DNA from: Bin25 sp965221765
Lineage (GTDB): Bacteria > Bacteroidota > Bacteroidia > Flavobacteriales > Flavobacteriaceae
Assembly (NCBI GenBank): GCA_965221765.1
Contig: OZ244911.1
Span: 2,046,001 to 2,110,000 of the forward strand
DNA: 64,000 bases
Reading direction: 5' to 3'
Shown: piece after piece, positions 1 through 7,976 of the stretch
How positions within the stretch are numbered: the first letter of the stretch is position 1
Layout: every line of letters starts with the position of its first letter
Position numbers and translations under genes: made by a program
Notes under the pieces: model-generated
What the model saw: only the letters and a program-made list of their open reading frames with translations
Told to the model about the DNA's origin: nothing
Database searches by the model: none

Positions 1-1
1 A

Positions 2-454
2 AATGAAAGCAATACACCCGAAATTCTAAAATCTAAAAGTGATTCTAACTCTGTTTCAGATTCAAAAGCAAATAATCAATCAGTAAATACTAGAACTAAA
101 ATAAATCAGAACTCCTATAAACGCAACTACGAAGTAAATTTTAATAATACAATCTGGGAAGTTAATACGCATGGACATTGTAAAAATATTCAATCTGATG
201 CGTTGTTTAAAATATTGAGTGATGATACAAATTCTACGAGTATTCAGATAAATAACAAGGTTAGAATTAGCATTAATATGAATCATCCTTTTGTTAAGAA
301 ATTTAATAATGAAAGTCACAAAAGTATCGAACCTATTTTAAGAATGATTGTTGCGTTGACTCTATCTGAAATTTCAGCAAAAAGAATGAATTCAAACCTT
401 GAAGGAATTAGACTTGGAATGAGTCATATTTTATCCAATTCTTTATCAAACTAA
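2..454 (+). CDS. C-terminal part of a probable MORC/MutL-like ATPase (partial, begins before the window)
   Basis: The frame is open from base 2 to the TAA at 452-454, giving about 150 residues with no start needed inside the window. The first 45 residues are polar and Asn/Ser/Lys-rich, like a linker; the rest forms a compact domain ending in SNSLSN. No ATPase motif is visible because the N-terminal part lies outside the window. The stop is 8 bases before the GTG of the Z1 gene, so they form one operon. In known MORC/MutL-type restriction-like systems a GHKL ATPase sits directly upstream of Z1, and the identification rests on that context, not on a motif. It could instead be another conserved component of the same cassette. 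Confidence 0.5.
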   Translation, partial: NESNTPEILKSKSDSNSVSDSKANNQSVNTRTKINQNSYKRNYEVNFNNTIWEVNTHGHCKNIQSDALFKILSDDTNSTSIQINNKVRISINMNHPFVKKFNNESHKSIEPILRMIVALTLSEISAKRMNSNLEGIRLGMSHILSNSLSN

Positions 455-462
455 ATCGACTC

Positions 463-2685
463 GTGAAAGTTGCTGAAAAAATAAGAGTCATTGATAATAC
501 TTTGACTTGCAAAACTTGGAATCCTAAATTAGGTTTAGAGACAGTAGAATTTTTGGATCGAGTTTTTAGAAATGATAACGAAAGTAAGAATAAGGTTAAG
601 AATGAGGCCTTAAATATCCTTCGAAATTGTGGAGATCCAAAACTTCTCAATAATAATAAAACAGGTATTGTCATTGGATATATTCAAAGTGGTAAGACAC
701 TATCATTTACAACTCTGACAACACTTGCTAGAGATAATGGATATAAGTTTATTATCATAATGGCTGGAATTTCAAATCAACTAGTCAATCAGTCATTCTC
801 TAGGCTTCAAAAAGATTTAAATATTGGAAATAGTTTTCATAGAAAATGGTTACTAATAAAAAACCCAAAATTTGATAGCAAAGATTTTTTCTCTATTGAA
901 AGAGAACTTAAAAATTGGAAAAAACCGAAGATTCATAGCATTGAGAATCAAGCCATTGTTCTAGTGGTGATGAAAAACTCGAATCATCTTAAAAATCTTA
1001 ACGGAGTAATTAAAAAAATTGACATGGATAGAGTACCTACTCTAATTATAGATGACGAAGGTGATCAAGCAAGTCTAAACACAATGGCTCGCAGAAATGC
1101 TCGTGAAGGAGAAGATTTCATGAGTCTTTCTCCATTTAAAATGAGTACTATTTATTCAAGAATGAGAGAATTAAAAGATCTAGTTCCAAACCATACGTTT
1201 TTACAATACACCGCCACACCTCAAGCTCCATTATTTATCCATTTAATGGATAATCTTTCACCAAAATTTGTTCAATTACTTGACCCTGGTAAAAATTATA
1301 CTGGAGGTATTGAGTTTTTTAAAACATTTGAAAAAGAGCTAATAAGGAGAATTCCATATTGCGAAATACCCACAGAAGAAAATGTAATTGATAGAATACC
1401 TAGCACTCTCAAAAAAGCAATGCAAATATTCTTTTTAGGAGTTGCTTCAGGGTTATTAATTGGTGATAAACCATTCAATCCTAAAAACAGATCCATGATG
1501 GTACACCCATCAAGATTAACTAATTATCACAGGTTATTTAGCAATTGGATAAAAACCATAAAAGGGGATTGGGAAAGAACTATTGATAGTGAAGGTTATA
1601 TTGACTCTAAAATGGTATTAGTGAATGAATTCAAAAAATCCTATGAAGATCTAAAAAAAACAGCATCTGAAATTTTACCATTTAATCAACTTGAAAAATT
1701 AATTCCACGGAGCATTACTGATACAGCAATTGTAGAAGTTAATTCTATAGAAAATAATTCTATTGATTGGAGAAGTAACTATTCATTCATTATAATCGGT
1801 GGACAAGCATTGGATAGAGGATTTACTGTCGAAGGTCTTACAGTAACGTACATGCCAAGAAATAAGGGGGTAGGAAATGCAGATACAATTCAACAAAGAG
1901 CGAGATTTTATGGCTATAAAAAAGAATACATAGGCTATTGTAGAGTCTATTTGGACACTGATGGTATCCATTCATTTACTGAATATGTCGAACATGAAGA
2001 AGACTTAAGAGCCAAACTAAAACCATATTCAATCAATCAAACCTTAGACCAATTCAAACGAAAATTGGTTTTAAATGAACTATTAAATCTCACTAGAAAT
2101 AATGTGTTGGCAAATAATTTAGTTCGAAGTGGACAGAAGAGCAGATGGTATTACACAAAAGCTCCTCATGAAAGTTCTCCATATGTTAGATCTAATTTTG
2201 ATATCTATGAAGAGTTTAAAACTAAATACCGCCATAAATTCAATAAAAATACTGGCCATGATAAAAGAACTAATGAACAGATTCACCTTGTCTCTAAATT
2301 TAAAGTAGAAAAAGTGTATCATGAACTTGTATCAGATTTAACTTTTACTAGAAGTAATGATTCGATTGAGTTTACAAAAGTCAAGACTATTCTTTTAGCA
2401 AATCAAAATGAAACGTGTTCAATATTTATAATGAGCCAAGGATTTGTAAGAAAACGATCTTTAAATCTTCAAGGAGAGGTCTCTAACTTATTTCAAGGTA
2501 AAAATCCAAAATCAGGAGAAATTGTCTATCCAGGTGATATGCACATAAAAGAAAAAAATGAAATTTCAATACAACTACATGTTTTAAATATAAAAAACCC
2601 TAAATATCCAAATGATATACTCGGTATGGCTGTTTGGATTCCTAGAAAGGTCATTAAACAATCAACTATTGAATTAGAAACCTAA
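463..2685 (+). CDS. Z1 domain protein (SF2 helicase-like defence ATPase)
   Basis: This 740-residue protein belongs to the Z1 family, helicase-like ATPases found in restriction-like defence operons. A Walker A motif GYIQSGKT is at about residue 72, a Walker B-like IIDDEGDQ at about 195, LQYTATPQAP at about 247, and the Z1 signature ALDRGFTVEGL followed by QQRARFYGY at about 449-485. The start is GTG at 463, 8 bases after the preceding stop; I see no better ATG. The stop is one base before the ATG of the DUF4420 gene, so the three genes are co-transcribed. Its expected role is nucleic-acid remodelling coupled to the nuclease partner. All key motifs look intact. Confidence 0.88.
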   Translation: MKVAEKIRVIDNTLTCKTWNPKLGLETVEFLDRVFRNDNESKNKVKNEALNILRNCGDPKLLNNNKTGIVIGYIQSGKTLSFTTLTTLARDNGYKFIIIMAGISNQLVNQSFSRLQKDLNIGNSFHRKWLLIKNPKFDSKDFFSIERELKNWKKPKIHSIENQAIVLVVMKNSNHLKNLNGVIKKIDMDRVPTLIIDDEGDQASLNTMARRNAREGEDFMSLSPFKMSTIYSRMRELKDLVPNHTFLQYTATPQAPLFIHLMDNLSPKFVQLLDPGKNYTGGIEFFKTFEKELIRRIPYCEIPTEENVIDRIPSTLKKAMQIFFLGVASGLLIGDKPFNPKNRSMMVHPSRLTNYHRLFSNWIKTIKGDWERTIDSEGYIDSKMVLVNEFKKSYEDLKKTASEILPFNQLEKLIPRSITDTAIVEVNSIENNSIDWRSNYSFIIIGGQALDRGFTVEGLTVTYMPRNKGVGNADTIQQRARFYGYKKEYIGYCRVYLDTDGIHSFTEYVEHEEDLRAKLKPYSINQTLDQFKRKLVLNELLNLTRNNVLANNLVRSGQKSRWYYTKAPHESSPYVRSNFDIYEEFKTKYRHKFNKNTGHDKRTNEQIHLVSKFKVEKVYHELVSDLTFTRSNDSIEFTKVKTILLANQNETCSIFIMSQGFVRKRSLNLQGEVSNLFQGKNPKSGEIVYPGDMHIKEKNEISIQLHVLNIKNPKYPNDILGMAVWIPRKVIKQSTIELET

Positions 2686-2686
2686 A

Positions 2687-3661
2687 ATGGACAAATTAAA
2701 TCTTCAATTTGAATTTGAAAATCTCCCATATCCAAATGACGAAGCAAATAATTATTTTGAGGGTTATCCAATAAATGGATACTTAAACCATAGACTAGCC
2801 AAAGATGTAGAAGGACGCCCTTTACTATTAATTTCAGTCAAAAACTCTACTCAGATAAAAAATGAGTATTTAACCAACTTAGAGATTAAGCATAATGTAA
2901 ATTGTGAAATTGAGAATAATGAAGTTATTGAAAACCACAATTTTAGTTTAATTCGATGTAAGTCATTGGATAGCGATTTACAACGTTATTTTTTAAAAAT
3001 ATGTGAACTTTTACTTCCCATTATTGGTGAAAAACCAAAAAATTCGTCTATCATTGAAGCGATAAATAAGCTAAAAGAATTATTCAGAATATTAAAAGAA
3101 CCAAGTAAAGCGACTATTCAAGGCTTATGGGCGGAATTATTTTTAATTTTTCAATCTAATATCCCTGATATTTTGATTAATTCCTGGCATTTGGTTCCAG
3201 AAGACACTTTTGATTTTAGATTTGAAAATATTAGACTCGATGTGAAAAGTTCTATTCTGCCTGATAGGAAGCATAAATTCAATCTCAAACAACTTGCTCC
3301 AATTGAAGGATTTGATTCTTACGTAGTTTCCATCTTAATTGAAGAACATTCAAATGGAAAATCAATTGAAGATCTAGTAAGAGGTATTGAAGAGAAAGTT
3401 AAAGACGATCAACTAGTTGCAAGTAAATTGAAAACTCAAGTATATAAAACCTTGGGGGTCAATGCACTTAACATTTCAAATTATATTTTTGATGAAAACA
3501 TAGCAAGTGAATCTTTAAAACTTTATGAAACTAAGGTTATCCCGAGAATTAAAAATGTTCCTCCAAACATTTACGATGTGAATTTTAAGACAGATCTTAA
3601 CGACGTTCACGATCTAGTAGATATGAACCCTGATTTACTTTTTACAAATTTGAGACCATAG
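2687..3661 (+). CDS. PD-(D/E)XK motif protein (DUF4420), predicted nuclease of the Z1 operon
   Basis: A 324-residue protein that follows Z1 with a one-base gap. The central region shows the expected restriction-fold residues: a Glu in GLWAELF near residue 146, and a D-x-K pair in RLDVKSS near residue 184. This agrees with DUF4420, a PD-(D/E)XK family that typically follows Z1 genes. It is presumably the DNA-cutting subunit. In many relatives an AIPR-type protein follows; here the next genes are on the opposite strand and are toxin-antitoxin genes, so that component is absent or elsewhere. Family assignment is fairly secure; activity is inferred. Confidence 0.82.
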   Translation: MDKLNLQFEFENLPYPNDEANNYFEGYPINGYLNHRLAKDVEGRPLLLISVKNSTQIKNEYLTNLEIKHNVNCEIENNEVIENHNFSLIRCKSLDSDLQRYFLKICELLLPIIGEKPKNSSIIEAINKLKELFRILKEPSKATIQGLWAELFLIFQSNIPDILINSWHLVPEDTFDFRFENIRLDVKSSILPDRKHKFNLKQLAPIEGFDSYVVSILIEEHSNGKSIEDLVRGIEEKVKDDQLVASKLKTQVYKTLGVNALNISNYIFDENIASESLKLYETKVIPRIKNVPPNIYDVNFKTDLNDVHDLVDMNPDLLFTNLRP

Positions 3662-3764
3662 ACTATGCCTAAATTCAGGTTAATCTTTTTGAACGATAAT
3701 ATACATTATGTTAAATAGAGGATATCTTATTTCAAAGCTTTTGTGCTTATTATTTGCACCCTAT

Positions 3765-4265
3765 TCATTTAAGGACAAATTTTATATTTAAATCCATCAG
3801 CATCTGGTACAAATTAATACAAGAAACATCAACCAATTCACAAACTTGTGGGATTTGAATTTTATGTTTTGGCTTGTTTACTTCAAATGTAACTAAGGTA
3901 TATCTATAAACTTTAGCATAAGCCACTAACCAACAATCAGCTCCTTTTGTAAATTGATTAATTTCTTTTAATTCCCAAGAATTTCTTAATGATGTAATGA
4001 TATTTCTAAATACAGTTTGAACATGCTCTTGATAAATCGATTTGAAAAATTGATCAGGTAAAGCATCTCTCACCCAAATAACTAGGTTTTCTGTCTTTTT
4101 TCCTTTCATTATTTCTTTTCGAACTTGACTGATACTGTAAATTCTATTTTGATTATGAAACTGAATCAATGCATCCCAAAATCCAGGACAAATTCCGAAA
4201 GAATAACAAGTATTTTTTGCTGTAATAAATACATTAGTGTCTAATAGATATTTTGTCACTCTCAT
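3765..4265 (-). CDS. DUF4411 PIN-domain toxin
   Basis: A 166-residue protein beginning with the PIN-like nuclease signature KYLLDTNVFI, then a stretch typical of DUF4411 (FGICPGFWDALI) and a later acidic region GADCWLVAYAK, which supplies the second conserved Asp. PIN proteins of this type are metal-dependent RNases that act as toxins. Its start overlaps the stop of the upstream gene by four bases (ATGA), so the two are translationally coupled. The pair DUF4411 plus XRE-ImmA/IrrE is a recurrent toxin-antitoxin-like arrangement. The protein looks full length. Confidence 0.85.
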   Translation of the reverse strand: MRVTKYLLDTNVFITAKNTCYSFGICPGFWDALIQFHNQNRIYSISQVRKEIMKGKKTENLVIWVRDALPDQFFKSIYQEHVQTVFRNIITSLRNSWELKEINQFTKGADCWLVAYAKVYRYTLVTFEVNKPKHKIQIPQVCELVDVSCINLYQMLMDLNIKFVLK

Positions 4266-5407
4266 TCAGGAAGAAATACACCATTTTTTTTTGCAAATTC
4301 CTGGAAAGTCCCTCCATAAAGGCCAAGTAAACCATAGGCTTCTTTAAAATCTATTCGCCCTTTGGTTGCAGAATTGAGAACATTTAAAGCAAATAGCTTA
4401 CCAATTCTAGAATTTTGATTATTATAAAAATCTCCTCCAAATCCCTTGTTTTTCAGCTCTTTACCCATATACTTATCATAAAGTTTGAAAAAATAACCTC
4501 TATTTATAAGTTTTAAATCTAGTAACCGCCTATAAATGACAATGGGACTTACCTTAAATCTTCTTGCCAAGTTTTCAAATCCAATAGTTTTATCTCTGAA
4601 ATCTTTCCATAGGATAAATAATTCATCCTTTGGAACAAGAAACTCCGCAGCGACTTGATTACACCAAATTTCTATATCAATGTCATTTGGGTGCAAATAT
4701 TCAAAATTAGAAAGTCCTCCTTCTCCTAACCAGATATGTGCTAATTCGTGAACTAGTGTAAACATTTGTGCAGATTTTGAATCAGTCCCATTCACAAATA
4801 TTAATGGAGCATAACTATTAACTAGAGCAAACCCTCTAAATTCTTCAACATCTAAAATGCGTCTTGTATTATTTCCTACCACTCCATTAATTACTGCCAT
4901 AACACCGATATCTTCAATCTTCTCTCGAAGCCATCCAACAGCTTCTCGCCAAGTTTTGACCTTATTAGACCACCCTTTCTCTAAACCCAATTTTTTACGA
5001 ATTCTAATAGCAATTTCTTCCGGTATGTCATTTAAACTAGCGTCTCCCACAAAATCCAAAGGTTTTGAATTCATTTCTATTAAATATTCTTCAAGCCATT
5101 CTTGCCGTCTTAACATAGAGTGAATCGTATCAAGTAAATTTCTTGAATGCTTATCTCTTTTCTGCGAAATTTTTCTATAGTCTACAATCGGATTGTTATT
5201 TTCTTTTGGTGGTTCAGAATAGAAAAAATATCCAAAAGGTGTATGTGTAAAATCCGCAAATTTCTCAAGTTGCTTAAAGGTAGGTTTTTTTTCCTGTCTT
5301 ACCCACGCTTTTAGATTTGGAATTCGTTGGGCAAAATAATCAACATCATATCCGGCTCTTTCACAGGCCCATGTCAAAATCTTAGGAGTTACTGAAACAC
5401 GATTCAT
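4262..5407 (-). CDS. XRE-family protein with ImmA/IrrE metallopeptidase domain (partner of DUF4411 toxin)
   Basis: A 381-residue protein. The first 70 residues form an HTH-like region (ILTWACERAGYD ... KPTFKQLEKFADFT) and the middle carries the zinc peptidase motif HELAH near residue 218, followed by NQVAAEFLVP, both typical of ImmA/IrrE proteases. Such proteins bind DNA and may act as the antitoxin or regulator of the coupled PIN toxin. It is first in a two-gene operon with a 4-bp overlap. The ATG at 5407 is the natural start, as there is no in-frame upstream extension. A diverged repeat element lies immediately upstream. Confidence 0.87.
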   Translation of the reverse strand: MNRVSVTPKILTWACERAGYDVDYFAQRIPNLKAWVRQEKKPTFKQLEKFADFTHTPFGYFFYSEPPKENNNPIVDYRKISQKRDKHSRNLLDTIHSMLRRQEWLEEYLIEMNSKPLDFVGDASLNDIPEEIAIRIRKKLGLEKGWSNKVKTWREAVGWLREKIEDIGVMAVINGVVGNNTRRILDVEEFRGFALVNSYAPLIFVNGTDSKSAQMFTLVHELAHIWLGEGGLSNFEYLHPNDIDIEIWCNQVAAEFLVPKDELFILWKDFRDKTIGFENLARRFKVSPIVIYRRLLDLKLINRGYFFKLYDKYMGKELKNKGFGGDFYNNQNSRIGKLFALNVLNSATKGRIDFKEAYGLLGLYGGTFQEFAKKNGVFLPE

Positions 5408-5903
5408 TTAATTTTCAAGCTAAATCGTAACTTATCTTATACTAAGTTGCGTTTTGAATTACTTTTTAAATTCATAAAATATTTTTTGTTTTTTAAACTA
5501 CATTTGGTTTCTCAAAGCGATAATGAGAGTAAATCAAGTTGATATAATTCAGAAAGAAATTGGTATCAGGTTCAAAAAAAACACGCAATTTTTCACGAAG
5601 TTACTTATAAATTCAAAACTTCATCAACAAAATGAATTCTTCAACTAGTATAATCTTTTTCCTAATTAGGAAGGGAATTCCGCTAAAACCATCTAGTACC
5701 ACAATATTTTAAAATTTTTAAGATGGGATTTTATAATCCTAAACCGTCATAAAAGTCAATTTCGATTGTATCTATCTTGCCTTAAATATTATGATATCGT
5801 TAGAACTATCAAACGTTAGGATATCCTAACGTCTAGCTATGTAGTTTCAATGCATACTCCATTCCTAATTATTTAGGAGTATATACACTTATAAGGATAA
5901 TGT
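5408..5903. other. Intergenic stretch containing a dispersed repeat
   Basis: About 500 AT-rich bases between the ImmA/IrrE start and the broken hepT. The first part is the repeat copy described at 5439-5573. A short dyad, gttaggatatcctaac, occurs around 5815-5830. I see no coding frame or RNA gene in the remainder. Confidence 0.6.
5439..5573. repeat. Dispersed intergenic repeat, copy 1
   Basis: From actaagttgcg through aatcaagt to attggtatc this stretch aligns with 21408-21545 with scattered substitutions and small gaps (shared blocks include attactttttaaat and gtaaatcaagt). Both copies lie beside accessory genes, which suggests an old mobile or boundary element. No open frame is visible in it. 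Confidence 0.65.
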
Positions 5904-6311
5904 TTATCGAGAAATCCCCAATCTCATGCCTCGCTCTTTTTTCGAATCAATGAAGGAAGCGATAGCCTCCAAACTTTTTTCAAATTCAGGAACTATGTTT
6001 TTAGCGACATCCCAAATAATCTTCAAATTGATATGATGATATTCATGGACTAATCGATGCCGCATCTTCTCAATTTTAGCCCATGCTATTTTAGGAAACG
6101 TCTATTTGACTTCATCCGTCATCTTATAAACATATTCACCAATCAACTCGATGTTTTTAATCAACGCATCTTGAATCATCCAATCCTCCATAAAAGCATC
6201 ATAATGCTTTGTTTTGGTGACTAATTCATCGATTTTAGCAACGGCCTTTTTAATATAATCAATTCGAAGCGAGTCGTCTTGTAGGGATGGTATTTTCATC
6301 ACACAATACAA
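5904..6311 (-). pseudogene. hepT: HepT-like HEPN RNase toxin interrupted by an in-frame amber codon
   Basis: The open part (6102-6311) encodes the first ~69 residues of a HEPN/DUF86 protein and stops at a TAG at 6102-6104. Reading through that codon in the same frame gives a normal continuation, TFPKIAWAKIEKMRHRL, then VHEYHHINLKIIW, ending at TAA 5904-5906, for about 135 residues in all, the usual HepT length. The HEPN R-x(4-6)-H active site (RLVHEYH) lies after the stop. TAG differs from CAG by one base. The likely start is the ATG at 6299 (MKIPSLQDD). Probably an inactivated toxin next to an intact MntA; readthrough cannot be excluded. Confidence 0.82.
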
Positions 6312-6618
6312 TCATATCGTTTAAAATATTCTCTTTAATGAGAGGATTTAAAAAATCAAAATCCACTAAGTCTACTTTTCGATTTAACTTCTTTTCTAAA
6401 TCATCGATCAAATCTTCTAATTCAAAAAACCCAAAATAACCATCAAACGAATAAGCAATATCGATATCACTATCCGTTCTTTCTTCTCCTCGAGCCATCG
6501 AACCAAACACTCCAATTTTCGTAGGTTTATAGGGTTTCATACTGTCGACAATGATTTGCTGTTCTTTGAGAGATAACATCCTTAATGAGTCATTCCAAGA
6601 ATAATGAATATGAAACAA
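6259..6618 (-). CDS. mntA: MntA-like minimal nucleotidyltransferase (antitoxin of HepT)
   Basis: A 119-residue protein with the nucleotidyltransferase signature GSMARGEERTDSDIDI (G-S-x9-D-x-D) and a third acidic residue in VDLVDFDFL. MntA enzymes AMPylate and neutralise HepT toxins. The annotated ATG at 6618 gives an unusual N-terminus; the internal ATG at 6579 (MLSLKEQQ) fits the family better. The 3' end overlaps the hepT start by tens of bases, as is common in these operons. The catalytic residues are intact although the toxin frame is interrupted. Confidence 0.83.
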   Translation of the reverse strand: MFHIHYSWNDSLRMLSLKEQQIIVDSMKPYKPTKIGVFGSMARGEERTDSDIDIAYSFDGYFGFFELEDLIDDLEKKLNRKVDLVDFDFLNPLIKENILNDMIVLCDENTIPTRRLASN

Positions 6619-6966
6619 CCCCCCACCCCAAGATTGAGGCTTTATTTGGGAGATTATATACCTAAGTGCTAAAAATATAATTAGTCATTCCTTAAAAAGT
6701 CTTTTTAAGGAATGACTAAACAGTAGATAGAAATTTTTAATACTATTCTACTAATGAACCCGATGTGAAGACCTATATGATCGCCACAGATCGGAAGTTT
6801 TTATATCTTTATGTATTCTATCGCAATTGGTGTGGATAGAACCTACTGTTTTTTAGTCATCATGTGAGAAATCTATCTTTCCCATAAAGAAAAACTATAC
6901 TACACAATGCTTCGATTTAGAGAAGTAGTACTATATCGGCGGTCATTGTTGACTATTTAATTTCTA
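6619..6966. other. Intergenic stretch with a perfect palindrome
   Basis: About 350 bases upstream of mntA and downstream of panB. It holds the 39-bp palindrome at 6681-6719. A C-rich patch (ccccccacccc) lies at its left edge, around 6619-6629. I see no other gene or RNA. Confidence 0.55.
6681..6719. repeat. Perfect 18-bp inverted repeat with 3-base loop, matching IS ends
   Basis: The arms ttagtcattccttaaaaa and its exact complement flank gtc. One arm matches, with two differences, the terminal inverted repeat of the IS5-like element at 49272 (tagtcgctccttaaaaag). It may be two abutting IS ends, a minimal MITE or an excision scar. As RNA it would form a strong hairpin. Confidence 0.75.
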
Positions 6967-7779
6967 TCAATATTGTTCAGAATCATTGGGGAAATCTTGC
7001 GATTTTACATCTGAATTATATTGTTTGACCGCATCCACAATTAAATCTTGGAGATTTAAATATCTTCTTAAAAATCGAGGATGGAATTCTTGAGTCATCC
7101 CCAGCATATCATGCAATACCAAAACTTGACCATCCACATGCTTTCCAGCCCCAATTCCAATGACAGGAACGTTTAATTTTTTTGTTACTGTTTGCGCAAG
7201 TGTGGCTGGAATTTTTTCTAAAAGGACACCAAAACATCCTAATTTTTCCAATAATTGAGCATCCTTAATTAATTGATCTGCTTCAATTTTATCTTGAGCT
7301 CTTACAGCATAGGTGCCAAATTTATAAATCGATTGTGGTGTTAATCCTAAATGTCCCAAGATAGGGATTCCTGCCTGTAAAATACGTTCTATCGAGTCTT
7401 TCACTTCATGTCCTCCTTCTAATTTTACGGCATGTGCACCAGATTCTTTCATTATCCGTATAGCAGAACGTAATGCTTCTTTTGAGTCTGCTTGATAAGT
7501 ACCAAATGGTAAATCCACAATGACTAATGCACGTTCAACGGCTCTTACAACACTAGTGGCATGGTAAATCATCTGATCTAACGTTATGGGTAATGTGGTT
7601 CTATTTCCAGCTATGACATTAGAAGCAGAGTCTCCAACGAGAACCACATCAATTGCAGCATTATCAATCAACTTGGCTAATGTATAATCATATGCTGTTA
7701 GCATAGATATTTTTTCACCCATTGATTTCATTCTCATCAATGTTTTAGTGGTGATTCTTGTATAATTTGTTTTAGGCAT
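6967..7779 (-). CDS. panB: 3-methyl-2-oxobutanoate hydroxymethyltransferase
   Basis: A 270-residue protein that transfers a hydroxymethyl group from methylene-tetrahydrofolate to 2-oxoisovalerate, making ketopantoate in the cytosolic pantothenate/CoA pathway. Typical PanB stretches are present in order: KISMLTAYDYTLAKLID, VLVGDSASNV with the metal-binding Asp, VDLPFGTYQ, AVKLEGGHEV with the metal-binding Glu, LGHLGLTPQS, and LLEKIPATLA carrying the catalytic Glu, then PVIGIGAGKHVDGQVLV. Length is normal for the family. It stands alone on the minus strand, divergent from dnaK, with about 200 bases between the two starts. Confidence 0.96.
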   Translation of the reverse strand: MPKTNYTRITTKTLMRMKSMGEKISMLTAYDYTLAKLIDNAAIDVVLVGDSASNVIAGNRTTLPITLDQMIYHATSVVRAVERALVIVDLPFGTYQADSKEALRSAIRIMKESGAHAVKLEGGHEVKDSIERILQAGIPILGHLGLTPQSIYKFGTYAVRAQDKIEADQLIKDAQLLEKLGCFGVLLEKIPATLAQTVTKKLNVPVIGIGAGKHVDGQVLVLHDMLGMTQEFHPRFLRRYLNLQDLIVDAVKQYNSDVKSQDFPNDSEQY

Positions 7780-7892
7780 TTATTAAAACTACTAGGTTAT
7801 GCTAAAATATAATTTGATTTTGTAACAATAAAATAACTAAAGCAATCGATTAGATTTAAAACTAATCACTCTCGGATTGAAATAGATATTTA

Positions 7893-7927
7893 TGACATAT
7901 TGTCACTTTGGTGGAGTTATAACTTTA
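7893..7927 (+). promoter_or_regulatory. Probable dnaK promoter with a TGACA/TGTCA dyad
   Basis: A dyad TGACA-TAT-TGTCA (7893-7905) overlaps a TTG that sits 17 bases before TAACTTTA (7920-7927), a one-off match to the Bacteroidota minus-7 box TAnnTTTG. The dnaK ATG is 50 bases downstream. A heat-shock role for the dyad is inference from position. Confidence 0.5.
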
Positions 7928-7976
7928 ATGGCACATTTGTTGAATCGACTTTTAAAGTAATTATGAATTAAAAATT

